From positions 1 to 28,624 of the forward strand of contig JAEZHY010000235.1 of NCBI GenBank assembly GCA_023416335.1: DNA of 28,624 bases. The letters run 5' to 3'. Below, piece by piece: positions 23,570-28,624 of the stretch; the stretch's first letter is position 1, and each line of letters opens with the position of its first letter. Source of the DNA: Pseudomonadota bacterium. GTDB taxonomy: Bacteria > Desulfobacterota > Syntrophobacteria > Syntrophobacterales > Syntrophobacteraceae. A program made the translations under genes and the position numbers. The notes under the pieces were generated by a model that saw nothing but the letters and a program-made list of their open reading frames with translations, was not told the origin of the DNA and did no database searches.

Positions 23570-23866
23570 TTATCGGTTGTTGTAAATTGCCAATGCGATA
23601 AAGAGCGCAATAATAATCAGAACCGGTATAAGACACCCCTGAGTGGTGATGTCCTTGTGCCCTTCAGTCTCCGGGAATTCGCGGTCCTCTCTTTTGAGTT
23701 TGACTGTAGGTCCCCCTTTCTTCCTTTGTAGCCCCCTACAACCACGGCCCAGACAAATCAGACCTAAAACGATGACAAAAAACCCTCCGGCAGGGAAAAA
23801 GATGAAAAGCCAGGAACCAAGGATAATAAGCGTAAAACCGAGCAGTATCAGCATCAATTCTGTCAT
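23570..23866 (-). CDS. Hypothetical small membrane protein, 98 aa
   Basis: The protein has two or three predicted membrane segments: MTELMLILLGFTLIILGSWL running on to about residue 40 (FFVIVLGLICLG), and a C-terminal one, CLIPVLIIIALFIALAIY. A basic and acidic cytoplasmic-type stretch (QRKKGGPTVKLKREDREFPE) lies between. No family is recognised. The ribosome site before the ATG is weak, so the gene call rests on the consistent hydrophobic pattern. It is surrounded by repeat DNA. Confidence 0.5.
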   Translation of the reverse strand: MTELMLILLGFTLIILGSWLFIFFPAGGFFVIVLGLICLGRGCRGLQRKKGGPTVKLKREDREFPETEGHKDITTQGCLIPVLIIIALFIALAIYNNR

Positions 23867-24007
23867 CGAAATTCACGAAGAATCTAAATGGAATAACGCA
23901 CTTGATTCAAGATCAAACAGGAGTGATATGTCAAATGAATTCAATCAGGAACCACGTCTGGAAAACGGCGGATTGGCCGGAAATCACCGGGTCAGAGTCA
24001 AAAGATC

Positions 24008-24302
24008 TCCCCTCTGTCATGGCATCAGCCACCTTCCAGACATGAATTCCATTTCTTAATTTCCCACTGATCGGCCTCTTCGCGCCTTCGCTGCTTCTCG
24101 TGCAAACAACAGGGACACGGATGGACACAAATGGACACGGATTGAGGAACATCAAAAGAATCCATTCAGGGGAAGGCGTTCATGGTCTGTCTGCTGGAGC
24201 AGATACCCCTTTTGAAGTCATTTAAAAGCAAAACGAACTGCGGAATTAGTTCTTGACCTGCTGCTATCTTCCCCCCTTCCTTATAGTCCAGTGAAGAGCC
24301 CC
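24008..24302. repeat. Composite dispersed repeat, copy 2, with a duplicated gene tail
   Basis: Blocks follow the order seen at 18868-19200 (CATCAGCC, CCAGACATGAATTCC, CCCACTGATCGG, the CACGGATGG cluster, GAATCCATTCAGGGGAAGG, CCCTTTTGAAGTCA). At 24268-24302 they join a CTATCTTCC..CCTTCC..ATAGTCCAGTG segment, which is the 3' end of the membrane protein gene at 19591-19857. The remainder to 24770 holds no gene; a perfect 6-bp hairpin (CGCTCT 24555-24560, AGAGCG 24566-24571) is seen. Confidence 0.7.
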
Positions 24303-24770
24303 GCTGGAAGAATATACTCGGGGGTTAGGAGCATCCTGATCGAGCAAAAAATCATGTCGGCAGGTTCGTTCTCAAGTCCTCCAGCATTCTCAACGGGGGA
24401 AAGACGGCATATCCGGACCCCCCCTCAAATACCGGAATCCGAAATGTCCTCCCAAAAGGTGATTGATTTCGCAAGGGACGGGACTGACCAGATGTACTGA
24501 AAGAGTTTTGCGGAAACCTTGTACCCCGTGCATGATCCGATCCTGTAGGCAAGCCGCTCTAACGAAGAGCGACTCACTCCCGGTATATGCGGAATCCTCT
24601 TGCAAAGCGGATTGGTTTGTAGTCTACTAAAATTATTCCCTTACGAATATAACTGAGTGATCATTATAACCCAAATGGCTCACAGGTGTTCTCTGCCGCA
24701 GCCGGATCTGATCATTCATTGCCCCCACAGCTTACGCTTCATTGGACGCAGCATCGGAAAAGGAGTTAAC

Positions 24771-25886
24771 ATGAAGGTCTCCTTGTGCACTGCCCTGTTA
24801 TGTTCGATTACGATAGCTTTCGCTTACCCGGCATTTTCTTCCGACGACGGTATTTTTGTGATCCCGGTTGTCTCCATGAATTTTCGGGGTAATTGGAACG
24901 CTAATACAACGTATAATGCCAAAGATGTTGTGTTCTACAATGGTTCGAGCTGGTTCAGCATGGTTGGACCGAATCACGGAAATATCCCCGACGTGTATTC
25001 AACCGCTTGGACACTGGTTGCCCAAAAAGGAGACAAGGGTGATGCCGGCGCCGGGGGACCAAAGGGTGATACTGGAGCGACAGGGGCTACAGGACCCGCG
25101 GGACCGACAGGACCAAAGGGCGATACTGGTGCAACGGGAGCGACAGGGGCTGCAGGACCCGCGGGACCTACAGGACCAAAGGGCGATACCGGTGCAACGG
25201 GAGCGGCTGGAGCCAATGGTCTAGATGGGAAGACCGTTCTCTACGGAACGGGTGCGCCATCGAGCAGCATAGGCAATAATGGGGATTTCTACATTGCTGC
25301 AGACACTCACTACGTCTATGGCCCGAAAGCATCTGGAACATGGCCTTCAGGAACTTCGCTCGTTGGACCACAGGGACCACAAGGTGCAAAGGGTGATCGG
25401 GGTCCATCAGGAGCTACTATCACGGGAAATGTCTTCTATTGTGCCCAGACTGCAGGTGACGGTCTGCCGGTATATATCATGGGGAGTTCGCTCCGAGCTT
25501 ATACCGCTCCCAATGGACAATTTCTGCTCTTCAATGTGCCGGTCCCCCTGGATGGAAAAACCCAACTGACAATTGATGTTCCGCCAGTTTCTACATCCGG
25601 GCAGCGCTACACCGTCAGCGTCACCGGCCTCGCCGAGGGGCAGAGCAAAGATATTGGGACAATTCAGCTATGCTGCCCTTCAGTTCCCGACGCAAGTTGT
25701 CTATGCGCGGATGGTCAGCCAAACTGCAGTTCCGGTGGTTCCGGTGTAGTTGACAGTGATGGGGACGGAATACGGGACGAAATCGATAATTGTCCCCACG
25801 TCTTTAACCCCGATCAAAAGGACTCAGATCTAGACGGCGTTGGTGATGCCTGTGATAATTGCCCATATGATTCGTCCTGTCATTAA
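24771..25886 (+). CDS. Secreted collagen-like protein with thrombospondin type-3 motif
   Basis: A 371-residue exported protein. ATG 24771 follows AAAGGAG and gives a signal peptide ([22 protein letters not shown]); the frame is open upstream, but without these. Residues about 35-85 ([20 protein letters not shown] to [11 protein letters not shown]) look like a carbohydrate-binding CBM5/12-type module. Then comes a Gly-X-Y collagen-like tract of about 70 residues ([18 protein letters not shown] repeated), a short globular spacer ([15 protein letters not shown]..), a second short [13 protein letters not shown] tract, and a beta-sheet region like a carboxypeptidase-regulatory domain. It ends in a calcium-binding thrombospondin type-3 repeat ([33 protein letters not shown]) with several cysteines. 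A cell-surface or matrix structural role is likely. The gene stands alone. Confidence 0.85.
   Translation: MKVSLCTALLCSITIAFAYPAFSSDDGIFVIPVVSMNFRGNWNANTTYNAKDVVFYNGSSWFSMVGPNHGNIPDVYSTAWTLVAQKGDKGDAGAGGPKGDTGATGATGPAGPTGPKGDTGATGATGAAGPAGPTGPKGDTGATGAAGANGLDGKTVLYGTGAPSSSIGNNGDFYIAADTHYVYGPKASGTWPSGTSLVGPQGPQGAKGDRGPSGATITGNVFYCAQTAGDGLPVYIMGSSLRAYTAPNGQFLLFNVPVPLDGKTQLTIDVPPVSTSGQRYTVSVTGLAEGQSKDIGTIQLCCPSVPDASCLCADGQPNCSSGGSGVVDSDGDGIRDEIDNCPHVFNPDQKDSDLDGVGDACDNCPYDSSCH
25059..25208 (+). repeat. In-frame coding tandem repeat of the collagen tract
   Basis: Nearly identical 54- and 63-bp units starting GGACCAAAGGG(C/T)GATAC encode [17 protein letters not shown] blocks, followed by a partial third. 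Such units can change number by slippage. Confidence 0.8.
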
Positions 25887-26019
25887 TCAATAGATTGTTT
25901 GAAAAAATTGGGTCGGGTCAACTGGGTCAAGGATCATAATGGATTTGAATCCGGCGTTGTAGGGGGTGTTTGCTCAGACGGGGTGACAAGATCCCGCTCC
26001 GACGGGTATTTAAGGAACC
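25887..26019. other. 3' flank of the collagen-like gene
   Basis: No gene or convincing terminator is visible. Confidence 0.3.
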
Positions 26020-26220
26020 TCTCCTTATTGTGACATCAGCCGAATCTCCAGAGATGAATTTCATTTATTAATCCAGCCTGACGCTCAACCAATTTTTCCC
26101 TACCTGAAAACCGCTGATGTTATATGGTTCAGCAAGAGTGAAGTATAAGAAGGGAGGGCCGCCATCCTTGGCCTTGCAGTCATCTTCGCGCCCTAAGCGT
26201 GCAGACAACAGGTGACACGG
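26020..26220. repeat. Composite dispersed repeat, copy 3 (3'-truncated)
   Basis: The blocks follow the order of copy 1 (CCTCTCCT, ATCTCCAGAGATGAATTTC, CTCAACCAATTTTTCCCTAC, AGAAGGGAGGG, CTTCGCGCCC, GACAACAGGTGACACGGATG) and stop at the first CACGGATG. Confidence 0.7.
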
Positions 26221-26739
26221 ATGTGCTTTTGTGGTTGGAGATTTTTTGCCCCGGGGAAACATCTCCTGCTTCCCGGATGTTCTTTGACAAAAATAAACGG
26301 ACGGAAGTCTTAAAATCGCGGGAACTTCCTCCTGCGCGTCAGGGTTTTTCAACCTTGGAAGATTTTGTCAGACCTCTGTCAGACCGGATTCAAGGTTTAT
26401 CAGGGTTTGAAATCTCTTCCGGTCAAAGTTAATCAAGTTTTATCAGGACTGGTAAGGGGTGGTCAGGGTTAAAAAATTTTGGGGAGCCTGCAGGGTTTGC
26501 AACAGCGACCGGCATGGTGCGGGGCAGGGGGCGGAAGCAGGTGTTGCACGGAGTTACTTCTTTTCCGTGAAGCTTGTACTTCGCATTTTGTTTCATCCGT
26601 GTCCATCCCTGTCCATCCATGTCAATAAGAGGCGTGGATTTCCTTCCCAACGGAAAGAAATATTGCTATCCTAATCAATTACCATTTTGAATATGCTAAT
26701 GCGACTCAGCTTTGAAAATCAGGAAGGAGCAAACAGCTC
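26221..26739. promoter_or_regulatory. gltX upstream region with recurring CAGGGTT motif
   Basis: CAGGGTT(T) occurs at 26340, 26401, 26464 and 26491 in plus orientation, spaced about 61, 63 and 27 bp. A TTCGCATTTTGTTTCATCC / TCCATCC repeat tail lies at about 26580-26625. No clear promoter for gltX is seen. Confidence 0.35.
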
Positions 26740-28143
26740 ATGGAACCGGTAGTCACTCGATTTCCTCCCAGCCCGACCGGATATTTGCATCTCGGAGGGG
26801 CGCGAACCGCCCTTTTCAACTGGCTATATGCCCGCCATCACGGCGGCAGGTTCGTGCTCAGGATCGAAGATACGGATATAGAACGCTCGACGGAAGCATC
26901 CGTCAAGGCCATCCTGGATGCAATGGAATGGCTGGACCTCAACTGGGACGAAGGCCCCTACTATCAGACCAAACGGCTGGACGTTTACCGCGAATGGGCT
27001 CAGAAGCTCATCGATTCGGGCCACGCGTACTGGTGCGAGTGCACTCCGGAAGAACTCGAAAACAGCCGTAAAAAAGCTATGGATGAAGGGCGCAAGCCTA
27101 AATACGCGGGCACCTGCCGTTCCAAGAACCTCGGCCCCGGGCCGAACCGCGTGCTCCGCTTCCGGGCTCCCGATTCCGGCACCACCGTGCTCAAAGACCT
27201 TATCAAGGGACCGATCGCCTTCGACAACTCGGAACTGGACGACCTTGTCATCGTCAAAAGCGACGGCATTCCGACCTACAACTTCGCCGTCGTGATAGAC
27301 GACATCACCATGGGCATAACGCACGTTATCCGCGGGGACGACCATGTGAACAACACTCCGCGGCAGATTTTGATCTACAAGGCGTTGGGGGCCAATCTCC
27401 CCGAGTTCGGGCATGTTCCGATGATTCACGGCGAGGACCGTTCGCCCCTGTCCAAGCGGCACGGCGCCACCTCCGTAATGGAATACAAGTACCTGGGGAT
27501 TCTCCCGGAAGCCCTGCTGAACTGCCTGGTACGGCTCGGCTGGTCCCACGGCGACCAGGAAATCTTCACCCGTGAGGAATTGATAGCGAACTTCAGGCTG
27601 GAGAACGTCGGAAAATCGCCCGGCATCTTCACCATGGAAAAGCTGCTCTGGCTGAATGCCCACTATATCAAGGAAAAGAAGTCCGAAGACCTTGTGCCGC
27701 TGCTCAGGCCTTTCCTCGCGGACAGGAACTACCCGGATAAGCCCGATGCCTACATAGCCGGCGGGATTCGCACCCTGCAGGCCCGCTCGCGCACATTGAT
27801 CGAAATGGCCGATGCTATGAAGTTCTACATGATCGATGAAGTGGAACTCGATCCGGCAGCGGCCAAAAAGTTCCTGACCCCGGCGGTGCGGGATGTTTTC
27901 GTACGCGTGATCGGGGACCTGGAAAAGTTGCAGGATTTCTCGGAACCGGCCCAGGAAGAAGTCTTCAAAAAGATCCTCGAGGATTTCGAACTCAAGTTCG
28001 GCAAAATCGCCCAGCCCGTCCGTGTGGCGCTGACAGGATCGACAATCAGCCCCGGGCTCTTCGAGATAATCGAGGTGCTCGGAAAAGAAACGGTACTCAA
28101 GCGGATGAGGCAAGGCCTGGAGTACATCGAAAAGCAGGCATAA
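26740..28143 (+). CDS. gltX: Glutamyl-tRNA synthetase
   Basis: A 467-residue class I aminoacyl-tRNA synthetase that charges tRNA-Glu in the cytoplasm. The HIGH-type motif lies at residues 9-20 (PPSPTGYLHLGG), the KMSKS-type motif is the usual GluRS variant LSKRH (237-241, in DRSPLSKRHGATS), and the Glu-binding and tRNA-contact segment DELDDLVIVKSDGIPTYNFA-like follows in standard order. A cysteine group Cys99, Cys101, Cys126 is consistent with the zinc-binding loop of bacterial GluRS. Length is typical. The start is ATG 26740 with AGGAAGGAG about ten bases upstream. It stands alone on the plus strand. Confidence 0.97.
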   Translation: MEPVVTRFPPSPTGYLHLGGARTALFNWLYARHHGGRFVLRIEDTDIERSTEASVKAILDAMEWLDLNWDEGPYYQTKRLDVYREWAQKLIDSGHAYWCECTPEELENSRKKAMDEGRKPKYAGTCRSKNLGPGPNRVLRFRAPDSGTTVLKDLIKGPIAFDNSELDDLVIVKSDGIPTYNFAVVIDDITMGITHVIRGDDHVNNTPRQILIYKALGANLPEFGHVPMIHGEDRSPLSKRHGATSVMEYKYLGILPEALLNCLVRLGWSHGDQEIFTREELIANFRLENVGKSPGIFTMEKLLWLNAHYIKEKKSEDLVPLLRPFLADRNYPDKPDAYIAGGIRTLQARSRTLIEMADAMKFYMIDEVELDPAAAKKFLTPAVRDVFVRVIGDLEKLQDFSEPAQEEVFKKILEDFELKFGKIAQPVRVALTGSTISPGLFEIIEVLGKETVLKRMRQGLEYIEKQA

Positions 28144-28547
28144 TCGAGGCCTGTCGCGTCGATTGGTATCCATTCTATAGATACGCTTGTGTGTTCACAA
28201 TAATGGGAGGTCGGTCCCGGGCAGGTGCCCGGGGACCGGTTGCCCGCCATGCCGTTGCTTCAGGGAATTACGCTCGCCGGTTCCCAAGCTCTTTGGGGCT
28301 GTTGAACCATCGCGGCAGCCTCGAATGACTTGCAGGCCCCGGCTTCGTCATTTCGTCCCCTCTCTTCGATCAGGACAAGTTCACACCGGAAACCATGCTT
28401 TTGTGGGACGGATCAATCGTGAATTCGAGACCTTAAAAACTCCGGGTCCCGGCTCAAAAGCACTCATACGGAGTTGCGTCAAGAAGGATCCAAATATCGT
28501 GGGGACCGGCGGCCCCCACACCCCCTGCGCCGCTCTGCGGCTTACTT
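28144..28547. repeat. Palindrome-rich region after gltX
   Basis: A strong hairpin with one bulged base (CGGTCCC-GGGCA 28212-28223, TGCCC-G-GGGACCG 28226-28238) lies about 70 bp past gltX, without a T-run. A degenerate GGTTCCCAAGC copy lies at 28279-28307, and GCGGCCCCCACACCCCC (from 28509) matches 17868. No gene is supportable; the minus-strand frame at 28381-28614 comes from the repeats. Confidence 0.55.
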
Positions 28548-28623
28548 GGCGCTTGCTGTGGCGCCCCGCAAAGGCACCGGGGCAGACACAGCAAGCGCCG
28601 AGCGATCGGCCCAAGAGGGCCGA
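28548..28623. repeat. Large two-part hairpin and terminal palindrome
   Basis: GGCGCTTGCTGTG (28548-28560) and CACAGCAAGCGCC (28587-28599) are perfect 13-bp arms. Inside them GCCCCG (28563-28568) and CGGGGC (28578-28583) form a second stem. Next to it TCGGCCC (28606-28612) and GGGCCGA (28617-28623) form a 7-bp hairpin at the window edge. The A and G residues after the stems give no U-run. Confidence 0.7.
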
Positions 28624-28624
28624 A

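Noticed and set aside
23338..23610. 90-codon minus-strand frame with a hydrophobic middle
   Set aside because: Its hydrophobic part comes from the AAAATCACGAAAGAAAAC repeat and it overlaps the end of the better-supported small membrane gene.
26824..28173. 449-codon minus-strand open frame
   Set aside because: It is the antisense shadow of gltX.
28381..28614. 77-codon minus-strand frame
   Set aside because: It is made of the palindromes and repeat motif at the right edge.

Overview
The window looks like a chromosomal segment of a GC-moderate, anaerobic Desulfobacterota-type bacterium, most like Syntrophobacter and its relatives. This is inferred from gene content: a flavoredoxin-like reductase, an acyl-CoA dehydrogenase with a ferredoxin-fused electron-transfer flavoprotein, a fatty-acid synthesis operon, and large intergenic spaces full of palindromic and CACGGATG-type repeats. 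No database search was possible, so the taxonomic call is an impression.

Layout. Positions 1-1123 hold the C-terminal part of a CheB/CheR-PAS chemotaxis fusion. It is followed by a decayed tyrosine-recombinase tail and a tRNA-Lys(UUU) gene on the minus strand with its own promoter and terminator. A flavin reductase-like gene lies at 1825-2406. From 10850 down to 3333 runs one long minus-strand operon: DUF177/YceD, rpmF, plsX, acyl-CoA dehydrogenase, etfB, etfA (with an N-terminal 2[4Fe-4S] domain), fabG and fabF. A near-consensus promoter (10881-10908) starts it and a strong intrinsic terminator (3137-3174) ends it. Acyl-CoA dehydrogenase and ETF genes sit where fabH and fabD are often found, and no acpP lies between fabG and fabF. 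A minus-strand lipoprotein gene with its own terminator lies upstream.

From about 11.7 to 26.7 kb the character changes to an accessory region. Genes are isolated (TPR protein, secreted beta-propeller protein, AEC permease, maltose-acetyltransferase-like enzyme, small membrane proteins, a Phd/VapC toxin-antitoxin pair, a secreted collagen-like protein with a thrombospondin type-3 module). They are mixed with decayed genes (IS3 OrfA, a frameshifted unknown gene, a frameshifted NTF2-like gene) and several dispersed repeat families. One tandem repeat array appears to carry the 3' end of the permease gene in each unit. The window closes with gltX (glutamyl-tRNA synthetase) and a palindrome-rich intergenic stretch.

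Functional picture. The core operon joins ribosome protein supply (L32), phospholipid precursor supply (PlsX) and fatty-acid elongation (FabG, FabF) to an acyl-CoA dehydrogenase/ETF electron-transfer module. That module might oxidise acyl-CoA or, running in reverse, reduce enoyl-CoA. The Phd/VapC pair overlaps by four bases, as is usual for such modules. The most novel-looking material is the operon arrangement, a 93-bp-period repeat in the leader of the acyl-CoA dehydrogenase gene, and the repeat families.
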